Below are positions 21,125-31,003 of a stretch of DNA of 31,142 bases, piece after piece. This stretch comes from Coptodactyla brooksi. Lineage: Eukaryota; Arthropoda; Insecta; Coleoptera; Scarabaeidae. The translations under genes were made by a program, and so were the position numbers. The stretch covers positions 1-31,142 of the forward strand of contig JAWQRM010000096.1 of the NCBI GenBank assembly GCA_033557675.1. Reading direction: 5' to 3'. The notes beneath the pieces were generated by a model. The model did no database searches. It saw only the letters and a program-made list of their open reading frames with translations, and had not been told where the DNA came from. Positions within the stretch are counted from its first letter, which is position 1. The number at the start of each line of letters is the position of its first letter.

Positions 21125-22235
21125 GGATTGTTCGGAAAGTAATTTCGTTTTTTCGCAGCAGCAACGTTAGTTGTATTTTAACCAGTCAACTTCATTCTAA
21201 ATCGTATATGCATTATACACTGAGGTGACAAAAGTCATGGGATACCTCCTAATATCGTGTCAGCTCACACGTCGCTGGTCTCGGTCATTAAGTGCAGACA
21301 GTCGGCCACTGCGTTATCCATGGTGAGAGGTTATGCCCGAAATTAGGTATTCTCGGAATACTCTTGACACTGTGGATCTCGGAATGTTGAATTCCCATAC
21401 GATTTCCGAAATGGAATGTCCCATGCGTCAAGTTCCAACTATCATTTCGCGTTCAAAATGAAAAAAGAATCCCAACCCAGCAAAGAATGGCGAATAACGT
21501 TTGCACTTAACCAACGAGCACGGCATAACACCCTCATTATACAGTTATCATTAAAAAACTGTCTCCAAAAGTATACCCAAAAACATGCAACCTGGCGAAG
21601 CAGTGTTGCCAAAACATTATGTTTTCTAAATCTTATGCCATGACTATATATTACATCAAAACTAAAGCCTTTTTGTCATTAACCACGGTGAATTCAAAGC
21701 ATTAGTTGAAGTTGATCCACGCTTTTGACTACCTATCGGCACCTGAAAAGACAAAAAGCTCTATAAATGGATTCCACATGAATAGAATGAAAATTTAAAA
21801 AATATAAGCTTTGTGATGTGTTCTTCGACGAAAGATGAATTATATACATAATCGATGATGTGGACTATGATTAAACTGTGATGAAGCAACAAAACAACTA
21901 AAACCAAACTTGGATCAAAAGAAGGTTAATACTTCACTACAATTTCTTACATCCAGGTGAAACCATTATTGCGAAAGAATATTGTCGCGAAATTAAAGTA
22001 AGGCCTGACACGTGCAACATTCTGCATTGGTCAATCGAAAGTGTCCAATTCTTCTGCATGATAATATTGAATGAATTGGACTAGAAACCCCGCCTTACCC
22101 TGCTCACTCAACGAACCCCTCGTCAACTGACTAGTACTTTTTTAAGCATTTCGACAATTTGTCGATATAGTTTTTAACAACCAAACCACTGCAGAAAACG
22201 CACTCGAAGAGTTTAAGAAGTTATAATTATACGTT
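21125..22235 (+). mobile_element. degenerate mariner, copy 2 of the family at 6726-7460
   Basis: The left end TGTTCGGAAAGTAATTTCGT and the leader with GTTAGTTGTATTTTAACCAG match the minus strand of copy 1 (7371-7460). The leader is broken at 21216 by a Tc1-like fragment. Mariner coding relics resume around 21740: KPNLDQKKVN (about 21903-21932), HPGETIIAKEYCREIK (about 21952-22000) and PILLHDN, the second catalytic Asp block (about 22049-22070), followed by a decayed PPYPAHST in place of PPYSPDLAPSD. Many stops and frameshifts; right TIR not found, so the right limit is approximate. Confidence 0.65.
21218..21457 (-). mobile_element. Tc1-like transposon fragment (one TIR plus HTH-coding part)
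   Basis: Starting just after a TA (21216-21217), the sequence reads CACTGAGGTGACAAAAGTCA, a TIR I recognise from a widespread insect Tc1-like element. About 45 bp inward it jumps, by internal deletion, to the element's transposase N-terminus on the minus strand: MGHSISEIVWEFNIPRSTVS, RVFREYLISGITSHHG (about 21300-21425), a clear HTH DNA-binding segment with one stop just before it. The DDE catalytic domain and the other TIR are absent; homology ends at about 21457 (CGCGTTCAAA). It sits inside the leader of a mariner copy. Confidence 0.75.
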
Positions 22236-22634
22236 TAGAGTTACCTCCGGTAATTAAAGAAGCAATTTTAATTAAATAAACTGGATGCTACCTTTGATAC
22301 TAGATTATGTTAACGCTAGATTTTTTATGGTTCCACGTGAGTAAGCTTTCCAAGTTTTACATTGCATGATAACGAAGATGTTTCATATTTAAAACTGCTT
22401 GGGCTAGTGGCGTATTTTTACTTCCAATTAGTAATTCAATTTGATCTAGTTTAAAGTGGGACATAACATGCCTATCTCGCAAACGAGACCTTGTAGAGGT
22501 TACACACATCACGTGCTAACGCAGTGGCCTTTCTTATTTAAGATGTTCTTTTTATTCAGTATTAATGCAATGAAATATCTTGAAATCTTGATACTTTTTA
22601 TTTGTTATGGTTGAACACGTACAAAGTGTTAAGG
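22236..22634. other. spacer without recognised features
   Basis: Nothing beyond AT-rich sequence between the degenerate mariner and the TTAA-flanked element was recognised. Confidence 0.35.
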
Positions 22635-22638
22635 TTAA

Positions 22639-23488
22639 GGGGTCGTCTAGTTACAGAGTGAAAAAAGTGTTCGAGGATTTTTATAAGAATGTTCTATTTT
22701 TCTTTTAACAACATATTGATATTAAAAGTACGTATATTGAACACCATTCAACATTTTTGTCGTTGAAAAATATTGTAAATTAAGGAAGTTACAGCCGCTT
22801 TAAAGAAACTTGATTTTTCAGAGATGTTGTGCGGTGACCAATATGGCGATCTAATATCAAAATCCAAAAAGATTCTGTTAGTATATGAATATATCTCGTT
22901 CGTGAACGAAGAATTTTTTGAAAAAATAACTTTTGACAAAATGGCGACCGTTTTAAGGAAAAGTGCGACTTTTCGGTCTCTTATTTTTTCATTTTTTTGC
23001 AATAAAAAAAAAGTTGTCAGTAAAATTAAAAACCATTCGTTCCGAACAAGCCCTTGATGCACAGAATAAGCACGAGAAAGGTTTAGGTCGATTGCTTTGA
23101 CGGTTCTCGGGATATCGTAGTCACTGTACGGGACTTTTCAGAAAAATGTAATTTCGAGAAACACGCGTTTAAAGTTTGCGGTCTTGTTATCAGTAGAGTA
23201 TAATTTAAATTTTTTAATTTACGCGGAATCCCATAAAGTAAGCATTCCGTTGTCAAAGTCACCTCCAAAGCATCAATTTTCTCCTGTCTACGACGCTCTC
23301 TGCCCTCTCGTGTAAAAAATAGAAACAGCTGACTTAAGCGTGCAGCTGCTGTGCGCAATCTCATAGCTTTGTCAATTTTCGTCCAATTTACATAAAATTT
23401 CAGGAAACATTCTTGAAATGGTGTACTTCAAGAATATGCAAGAACACAAAAATCGATATTTTGGACTTTTTTAACTAGACGTGACCCC
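22639..23488. mobile_element. 850-bp non-autonomous TIR element flanked by TTAA
   Basis: Left end GGGGTCGTCTAGTTA follows TTAA at 22635-22638. The right end, read on the minus strand, is GGGGTCACGTCTAGTTAA next to TTAA at 23489-23492. The TIRs agree over about 15 bases with a 2-bp insertion. TTAA flanks suggest a piggyBac-like mobiliser, although the GGGGTC tips are unlike the CCY start of classic piggyBac ends. The interior holds open frames on both strands (22748-23062 minus, 22824-23057 plus, 23083-23364 minus) with no family similarity and lopsided, low-complexity composition, so I treat the element as non-coding. Confidence 0.6.
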
Positions 23489-23492
23489 TTAA

Positions 23493-24358
23493 ATTACTAC
23501 CGTACTTGTCTTTCTGTTAATGCTTATTCGTAGCAGCACATTATGATCAACGTTCAGTTGTTTTGGGTAATGAACCAGTGAAGCAACTTGAAGCAACTAT
23601 TATAGTAAACTTTGAATGCACAAGTAAATCTTCTGCTTGACTGTAAAAATTGTTGTATGTACTGGAAATGTTCGATGTATAATCTCCAAGCATTTGCTAA
23701 GAAAACATTGTCCTAATGACAATGTTGACAATTGTCCCAACGTCACTACGACATAGCTGAGGAGCTCCTATTGTTATTCTTGTTTTGCATAATTACGACA
23801 GTGACTTATCGTTCACAAGGTGTATACACAACGTATTTAATAGTCACGATTTTTTGTTAAAGCGTTTTATATGCGCGTGCGTTTGTAAACAAGTGATCCA
23901 TTATTAGATTTCGTGCATCACATCAAGAGTTTTTCACAGGTCATACAACAAACGGCAGCCGTGAATTGCGAATTTTATTACCGTCAAACGAGGTGAAATT
24001 GTGCCACTTATTGAGGTTTTTTAAGGGTACAAACTAAAATAATTGAGATATTGAAACAAAAATCATAGACAACATTGGTACACATGTAGCCTTTCGACAA
24101 ATACAGGAAAACAATTTTTGTGCATTAAGCGAAGAAGGATATAAGTGTTTTTTGCCTGTAAAGGTAGTACGCTCCATATTCGAGAACCTTTTTTTCTCAA
24201 TATAGCTCAGGATGAAAGTGGATGATTAAAAAATATTTTAAACTGATTCAAGTTTATTAAGGACAAAGATTGAAATCAAGAAACACAGTACAAAATAACA
24301 AAACTAAACTTTAAAAATGGGAAAAGCTTGCATATCATTTTCCTTTTCATAGATTTCC
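23493..24358. other. spacer without recognised gene
   Basis: No convincing coding similarity. The last part (about 24240-24358) probably belongs to the 3' non-coding end of the Jerky-like element on the minus strand, but no TIR was identified. Confidence 0.35.
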
Positions 24359-25610
24359 TCAGCACAAGTGGAGGTTGGGGGTTTGTTGTGGTATGTTGAG
24401 GGAAGGAAGATTGTCTATTGTTATGCCTATATCTGCTGGAGTAGAGACTTTCTTCCTCTTTACTTGTATAGAGCAGGTTTCACTTCTTTTGGTTCTTAAT
24501 TCATTCAAAAAAGTCACGCTGATATTTCGAACATGGTCACCCGACGATTGCAAAACATTGTCCCAAAGTTTTTTTAGAACGGCTGTTCTATCCAGCGGAT
24601 ATATCCCACAGGCCCGATAGCCTGATATCAGATTTGCAGAGCTGCTTTCTTCCAACTTCACCAATAAGTCTCTTCCTTCGTTCGACTCCTTCCAATCACC
24701 TTCCATGGGGCGAAAATAAGCGACATCTAATGGTTGCAGAAGATGTGTGGAATGGGGTGGAAAGGCTGTAAATTTTATGTCGTTATCACGACAGAGGGGA
24801 AGCAGGTGGTTGCTTATATGTGAGCTACTACTATTCCCCAGCATCACCTTTTGACCAGTCCGCTTCCTCAAAATCTGTGGCATCAGGAACTCAAACCAAT
24901 CTTCAAAGATGACTCCATCAAACCAACCACTTTTTGATCTGTTGTAGCGAGTTCCCGAAGGACCACCTTCCATCCAGCAGTGATATAAATTCTCCGCCTT
25001 CTAGGTCATGTAAGGAAGAGCCAAACATCCCGATGCATTTCCACACATCGTGATGGAAATGGATGCTTTCGTAACATTTAAAGTTGAGGGTTTGGAACCT
25101 TTGGCTTTGTAACGAAGTAAAAACAAAGTGACCACTACGCCAAAATGTGAAGGGAAGATGTTCGATGCACGTTTCGCTAACCAAGTTAGCATCATCAGGA
25201 GCGATGAAAGACTCTTTCACCAAAGAGTCTTTCATCGCTCTTTCATAATGTCAGGATGTTTTGCACCTCGGATTGCTAGAACTGGTTTCAAGCCACGATT
25301 GTCTTGGAGATTGGACTCGTCCTGGTTCCAAATGTTATCAGGGGGATACCCAAAAGCTCCACCGTCAGATTATCAAAAAATTCATTTATAACTGTCTCAC
25401 CAAGAGCAGCTCTGTAACGTGAAATGGTCTGAAACATTCGAGAACTTAACACCTTCTTGTGCTTCTTCGGAAAAATAGGAACCCACTCATTTCCTGGTAA
25501 TTGATCCTTAATCTGTTTCACTGTCCGATTTAGCCTTATTGCATACGACTTTATCATCAATCGCAGTTCACGGACTGTAATTGGAAAGCCATAGGTAGAT
25601 AGTGCAATAA
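24359..25610 (-). pseudogene. Jerky/pogo-like DDE_1 transposase, disrupted
   Basis: Minus-strand blocks in family order: YGFPITVRELRLMIKSYAI (about 25590), LPGNEWVPIFPKKHKKVLS and YRAALGETVINEFFDNL (HTH/CENP-B type N-terminus). A one-base slip in the C run near 25345 moves the frame to PPDNIWNQDESNLQDNRGLK (first catalytic Asp in NQDES) and RGAKHPDIMK. Foreign hammerhead-bearing sequence follows (about 25105-25240). The text resumes at TKASISITMCGNASG, then WMEGGPSGTRYNRSKSGWFD and an open frame of 204 codons (24359-24973). In it the second catalytic motif reads VMLGNSSSSH where the family has GDN-x-x-SH: the Asp codon is now AAT (24833-24835). The third Asp is kept (HLLQPLDVA), 35 residues on. 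A deletion removes part of the segment after YFRPMEGDW. Catalytically dead. Confidence 0.85.
25169..25240 (-). ncRNA. hammerhead-like ribozyme with closed 19-bp stem I, inserted in transposase gene
   Basis: On the minus strand: GAGCGATGAAAGACTCTTT (25240-25222), loop GGTG, its exact complement (25217-25199), then with no gap the core CTGATGA (25198-25192), one extra T, stem II GCTAAC-TTG-GTTAGC (25190-25176), GAAAC (25175-25171) and GTG. A transcript would fold as a complete hammerhead whose 5' end lies where the cleavage product would start. Stem III ACGT is self-complementary with no loop, as in the 18263 motif. The base at the cleavage position is G, which standard hammerheads disfavour, so this copy may be inactive. 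It interrupts the Jerky-like coding text after KHPDIMK. Confidence 0.55.
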
Positions 25611-26121
25611 CGCGATACTATCACCTCTAATATTTCTGTTCAGATTCCATACCTGAAAAGAAAAAATACAATTATCTTAAATTTTCTTTAAAATATATTA
25701 TATTAAAATTATTATTCTAAATTATTATCAGTGAATTGATCGAAGTTCTGCAATCTACACTGCAGAGAATTGCAGCGAAATGAAATAAACAAACAATTTA
25801 ACAATTCCTGAGAAGCGAAACACCGAAACTAAATTAATAGAAATTTTAAGAACACAGAACGTGGGTACGCGATAGATGAAAATGCCGGGAAGTACGGTTT
25901 TGTGATTGCCCCTTTATTATTGTGTATTAAACCGCATGAAATTGATTTGGAGTAAATTAAAATGGAATATACATTGTAGAACTACTACGTGAGGCATGTC
26001 AGGCATATTGAAAATTGTTATGTTTAACCAGAAATGTAAATATTTATTATAAACCTTCATAATACAGATTATGAATTGATACTAATAATGCTAGTGACAA
26101 ATATTAATTTATTTCATTATA
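25611..26121. other. spacer between Jerky-like relic and rosa-like element
   Basis: No coding similarity. The part next to 25610 may include the decayed 5' end of the Jerky-like transposase gene; a cag at about 25652-25654 (minus strand TTTTCAG) could be an old splice acceptor there. Confidence 0.3.
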
Positions 26122-28317
26122 CCGGGTTATGGACGCTATACGGCATGGAATATTGTGACCAAAATACGTGACTTCCAAAAAGTTTCACTTTTAGGATATA
26201 TGGGGGTCTATTATGGTTACTTTTTAAAATTATTTTAATGTTATACAGTGTGTCCCAAAAGCCCCAAAGTTGTGCTTTTTTAAATAGAACCGATCAAAAT
26301 ATGTGTCTGTTTTAATAAGGTTTTTAACACCTAAACCTTAAGGTTTTTTAAATAATTTGAATTTTATCAAAATCTAACCTAATTTTCCTGTTTCAAATAC
26401 TTAAGAAGTATTTACGTTATGTAAGTGTAATTTACAGTGATGTGTAACAATAGATAATATTTTTTCCCAACCATAACAAACTTGCCATCTTATACAGGGC
26501 GTCCAAAAATTAAAACTAATCAAAATAAGAACTAGAGGTGACTAGAGCTTGATTAATTTAAATAGAACGCCATATTTTTTAACTTACCAGCAAATGTAAT
26601 TTTTAATTGCCTATCGAATGGTGTTAGGGTGTTCATAGCTTTCTTCTCATTTTTACAGAATATGCCAAATAATCATTTTTTGCAACATTTGATGTTTTTT
26701 AAATAAAAGTTCTAATGTATCTAGTTGCCTATGGTATTTAACAATGTCAGATAATTCACTTTAGTCTGCAAAGTGTGTTTTTGCTAGAGTGGTATTATTT
26801 TTTGTAATTGTGGCCGTTTAGATCTTTATTATTTGAATTATTATTGTAGTATTGCTTAGTCAACCTGAAGATTTACCCAAAAGAATAGCGCATTGATATG
26901 ATTTTTATCGTTGGAGAATGTCATAAAAATTGTTTATTGGTTTCTCGAGTTTATGCTCAAAGGTTTCTCGAAAAAAATCATTCTAAGCCAGTCGTTTTTG
27001 AGAGATTATGAAACCAGTTTCAGGAAAGTGGAAGTGTCACTTATAAAAAAACCCATTACAAGAAAACCTGTCACTGAAGGTGAAGAAAATGTTTTTACGG
27101 TAGTTGGTTCAGTTATCGAAAATCCCAATATTAATCAAAATCAGATATCCGGAAATACTAATATTAGTCAAGCAAGTATTTCAATAATTCTTAAAAAGCA
27201 CAGATTTCATCCTTGTAAAATCCAGATTTGCCAAGAACTTTATGGAAATGATTTTGACAACCGAACTGAATTTTGCATGTGGGTGTTAGATAATAAAGTA
27301 GCAGAGAATGAAAACTTTTTTGATAATGTGTTATTTAGTGATGAGTGTACGTTTCATAACAATGGTCTCGTGAATAGACACAACTTTCATTACTATTCTG
27401 ATTCGAATCCTCATGGATATAGTCATGAGAAATCAGAATAAGTGGTCCGTTAATGTGTGGGGTGGAATACTAGGACCATATTTAATTGGACCCTATTTTT
27501 TGAACGACCTTTAAATGGTATGATGTTTCTCGATTTTCTTTTTAACCAACTTCCAGCATGATTAAAAGAAATCCCTTTAAGCATTAAAACAACCGTGTGG
27601 CTTTAATTGGATGGAGCTCCGCCACATTATCACCACGAGATTCGGCAGTTTTTAAATACCAACTTTCAAAACAGTTGGATTGGAAAAAATGGATTTCAAA
27701 ATTGGCCTCCCAGATCCCCGGACTTAACTTCACTAGATTTTTTATGGGAATACATAAAAGGATTGTCTACAATACGCCTCCAACAACACCACACGATATG
27801 AAAATACGCATAAGAGGCGATTTTGAAACTGTAACCCCGCAAATGTTGTCCAGAGTTGGCAGTGGTTTTGGAAAAAGAATTTCGAACATCTATTATAAAT
27901 ATCTTGCTTCTGTTTTATGTTGCCGTTGATATGTTATTTAGAACTTTTAATTTTTAGACTCTCTGTATAAGATGACAAGTTTATTATAATTGGGATAAAA
28001 AATATAAAAAAGGAAAATTAGGTAAGATTTTGATAAAATTCAAATTATTTAAAAAACCTTAAGGTTTAGGTATTATAAACTTTATTAAAGCAGACACTTA
28101 TTTTGATCGGGGAATCCAAAAATGCAATAATAAATAGGGAGTTCCATTAAAAAAACACAACTTCGATACTTTTTGGGCTTTTGGGACACTCCGTATAATA
28201 TGAAAATAATTTTAAAAAGTAACCATAATAAACCCCCATATATCCCAAAAGTGAAACTTTTTGCAAGTCACGTATTTTGACCACAATATTCCGTGCCGTA
28301 TAGCGTGAATAACTCTG
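26122..28317 (+). mobile_element. DD41D (rosa-like) Tc1/mariner element with long inverted arms
   Basis: Both ends abut TA (26120-26121 and 28318-28319). The tips are CCGGGTTATGGACGCTATAC and, on the minus strand, CAGAGTTATTCACGCTATAC. The left arm (26122 to about 26517) and the right arm (about 27946-28317) are inverted copies along nearly their whole length, with shared blocks such as CAAAATACGTGACTT, AAAAAGTTTCACTTTT, TATTATGGTTACTTTTT, CCTTAAGGTTTTTTAAATAA and CATCTTATACAG. The arms hold two further TIR-like starts, TATACAGTGTGTCCCAAAAG (about 26242) and TATACAGGGCGTCCAAAAAT (about 26492), each with a partner in the other arm. The transposase relic sits between the arms. Confidence 0.8.
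26911..27927 (+). pseudogene. Tc1/mariner DD41D (DUF4817 HTH) transposase, frameshifted
   Basis: The first open part (26911-27441, 176 codons) has the N-terminal HTH region (ENPNINQNQISGNTNISQAS, then ISIILKKHRFHPCKI), QELYGNDFDNRTEFCMWVLD and the first catalytic Asp in VLFSDECTFHNNGLVNRHN. Broken frames follow: NKWSVNVWGGILGPYLIGPY and LDFLFNQLP. The second part (27607-27780) has LDGAPPHYHHEIRQFLNT (second Asp), NSWIGKNGFQNWPPRSPDL and SLDFLWEYIKG (third Asp); 41 residues separate the last two Asp, as in rosa-type elements. After one more frameshift, YNTPPTTPHDMKIRIR ends the protein (stop 27927-27929). All three catalytic Asp survive; at least three frame breaks make it non-coding. Confidence 0.85.
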
Positions 28318-30266
28318 TATCATTATTATCTTTGTTTCTACTTTATTGTGCTTTGCAGCTCTGTTGGGTTGATTTATATTTATTAATCGGATTAAACTTT
28401 TCCACAGTTTTATTTTTAAACATTAATATAGAAGAAGTACACTCACCATTTGAAAAAGTAGATATTTGGTGCATTTTTTAAATTAATGTAAATAAATAAT
28501 GAAAAATTTAATAAAATACGAAATTAGACTCATCTACGGCAATTTTCATTAGAAAACTGAATGGTTCACTTAAGCTCTCGTTAAGGCTATTTTAATGTCT
28601 AGTATTTTCACGATTTTTCAGTTTTTTAACAATTTTGAAATTTGCGGCTTACGAAATATCCCGATGTGATTACAGGCTTGTGTAACTGACAAGTAACTGA
28701 TGAAGCAATGACATATATTTGTAGACAAAGATGTTTCTTGCAGAGCAATGTAGACTCAATTGTGCGATTCCTCTAAAAATAATGTTATTGTATAGTAACT
28801 ATCAAACAGCAGATAATAAGGTGACACAAAAATAAATGAAAGCACTAGAACACTCAAATAGGGAAAGAAGACAAAAACATAATTATTGAAAAGTAACAAA
28901 TGCAGGAAATGAGAGCAGATAAATGACAGCGGGCAACAACATGTTTGCATAGCGTTCTAGACTCGAACACATTTATTGATTTATTTAAAAGAATAAATCA
29001 GAATCTATCAACCTTTTATGAAAAAAATATTCTATTCCGTTAAAAAAATATATATCTTAATTTTTTTGGGATACCTCGTATACGACAGTTTATACGACAC
29101 TTTTTTACGACAGTTTTTGTCCTGAAACGATATCTCGTTCCAATTCCAAGATATTCGAGTGGAGAGATCACATTGAAAAATGCTGTATATGGGCAAGTGC
29201 AAAATCTATTCATTATACGGTTTCTCAGAAGATAATTCAGTACAAGGCCAGAAGCTGTACAATCACATGCTCGGAACTGCTTCATCCATCTTATTCTGGC
29301 AGAGATTTAAAGACATCTCAATCTAGGTTAACGCGTATACGCCAGTTTAAACTTATTGCAGTGTGCCACATTCGCAATTCCTGTAGTATCAGATGTAAAC
29401 GGGCCCATTGTACCGTGACCGCTGGTCTGCTGCGTTATTCTTGAATCACTACCACATTCTTAGCCCGGGGTCGTGAGAAAACACTTGCCACTTTTGTCTA
29501 TAAGCCCAAGGGGGGGAATATCGTTACCGGTACAGCAGATCAGGTGTGTTCCATACCGTTTTGAATATCTGATAGTGATTTGGTGTTTAGTATTAGTATC
29601 TAATTGTTTTCGACCTATGTACTACCTTGCTTTCATACGCAAGAACTGTAATTAATTGTTTCCATACGTATAATTTCTATAATTCTTTTTAAACTAATTC
29701 ACAAGAAACCTAACAGAATTGAGGAGCCAGGTAGTGAAGCAACATTGCCGTCACAAAAATTAATTAAGCGATAATTGTGTCCAACCCTGGAGACGTTATC
29801 TTTCAGTCAACCATCGAATAGGTACAGGTTAGGTGCCGACAGCAAGTCGTGGTCGAGGCACAGTCTGGCCAATCTCCGCTGCCTACCTGAACACTTTATG
29901 GTAGGAATTATTTTTACGATCGTAAATATTTTTACACCCAACCTAGAAGATATTGCGCCGCGGGTAGCCTAGGTCGACCGGCAAACATCAGCTCTTTGCA
30001 AACGTGTTCACGAAAGGTCTCTTGCCAACGTACCAACCTCACACGTAGAATGTCATGTATCGCGTTTTATTTATTGTATGTAATTACCGTATCACGTGAG
30101 CAAGATAATGCGGTGTCTTGATGCTATTAACATCAGCGGTTCATGCATGAAAACTGATTATTAGTTTCGTGATGTAAGACTATTTCTCAGTCCTGATTAC
30201 TCGTTAGATAATTTCACGATTTTCCATTCGTTAGGTCTTAAGTTATTTGATTTCTTCATTAGAAAA

Positions 30267-30303
30267 GTTGAACTCTAATGAACCAAATTCATTAGAGTTT
30301 AAC
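30267..30303. repeat. 16-bp inverted repeat with 5-nt loop
   Basis: GTTGAACTCTAATGAA (30267-30282), loop ccaaa, TTCATTAGAGTTTAAC (30288-30303). Fifteen of sixteen positions pair exactly and the other is a G-T. No further context. Confidence 0.8.
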
Positions 30304-30563
30304 TATAGAGTGTATCATGGTTATAGAGTGTACCATAAGCAGAACAAAATTAGAAAAAAGAGGAAATGTTAGACGCATTAGCCAATAATTTCGTTCTTTC
30401 CAACGTATGAAATAATGCAGTTATTGACTTGGACTTGGTACGAATTGGAATTCGTAAAGTCCACTTTTTCAAAAAATACTACACTGAATAGACCAACTGA
30501 ATGACATGTTTTTTTTTTCTTTTTATGAATAAAACATAAGCATTCATTAGTTTGATTTGAACT

Positions 30564-30591
30564 CATCATCAGGAGCGATAAAAGACTTTCT
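30564..30591 (-). repeat. truncated copy of the hammerhead-bearing repeat
   Basis: Minus strand GTCTTTTATCGCTCCTGATG followed by ATG matches the stem I plus CTGATGATG part of the motifs at 25169-25240 and 9353-9398 (one C-to-T difference). Homology stops right after CTGATGATG, so stem II and the GAAAC half are missing. Relic. Confidence 0.55.
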
Positions 30592-30744
30592 CCATCAAAA
30601 TACGGAGTTACTATATCAAATCACTTTTACTGCTACTAACAAGAAAGAAAGATATTACATTTTTTACATGACAAAATATAACAATCTATTTGAAATAAAT
30701 AATCATATATTTTAACACATCTTGGGCGGATAGCCAAAGAGACT

Positions 30745-30784
30745 GAACTGATATGCATAGCGGGCAAAATTCGCATATCAGTTC
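30745..30784. repeat. 12-bp perfect inverted repeat, 16-nt spacer
   Basis: GAACTGATATGC (30745-30756) and GCATATCAGTTC (30773-30784). It lies about 220 bp beyond the stop codon of the piggyBac-type gene, where the element's subterminal region would be expected, but no TIR/TTAA end was identified to support that. Confidence 0.7.
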
Positions 30785-30875
30785 GCGAAAAATTGCGCGT
30801 TTGAAATCTAATTTATACATTGACATATTTCAATAAAATTTGATAAAATCGCGATAATTTATGTTTTATAATGTA

Positions 30876-30921
30876 TTATAATAATATAATATAATATAAT
30901 ATAATATAATATAATATAATG
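30876..30921. repeat. (ATAAT)n pentanucleotide microsatellite
   Basis: About eight or nine tandem ATAAT/TATAA units in an AT-only tract ending at ...ATAATGTGTC. Simple-sequence repeat. Confidence 0.85.
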
Positions 30922-31003
30922 TGTCTTAAACTACTTACAAAACTATTTAAATTTATTATAATGTATAAATTATCTTATTGTTTTTTAAAAATATTTACTA
31001 ACA

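Larger units (their letters stand above)
28318..31003. other. long stretch without recognised gene
   Basis: No protein family recognised on either strand. A somewhat GC-richer patch (about 29040-29900) has open frames (29040-29285 minus, 29473-29655 plus, 29775-29972 plus) with no resemblance I can name. Small structures inside are listed separately: near-perfect inverted repeat 30267-30303, hammerhead-repeat relic 30564-30591, 12-bp inverted repeat 30745-30784 and the pentamer tract 30876-30921. There is also a near-duplication of TATAGAGTGTACCAT at about 30304-30338. Confidence 0.4.

Noticed and set aside
22748..23062. Overlapping open frames on both strands inside the TTAA-flanked element
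   Set aside because: No family similarity; overlap on both strands in low-complexity sequence fits a non-coding element.
23860..24200. Possible mariner N-terminus (text such as AVNCEFYYRQTR)
   Set aside because: The resemblance is too weak and is not followed by any catalytic block or TIR.
24375..24620. 81-codon + strand open frame
   Set aside because: Antisense to the Jerky-like transposase C-terminus.
27597..27755. First half of the frame starting at 27597 as a separate protein
   Set aside because: It is an out-of-frame reading of the DGAPPHY block; only its C-terminal part, after the frameshift, is real transposase text.
29040..29285. 81-codon minus-strand open frame in a GC-richer patch
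   Set aside because: No recognisable family and no splice or start context to support a gene.
30876..30921. Repeat array considered as a CRISPR-like or satellite array
   Set aside because: Simple 5-bp tandem units without spacers: an ordinary microsatellite.
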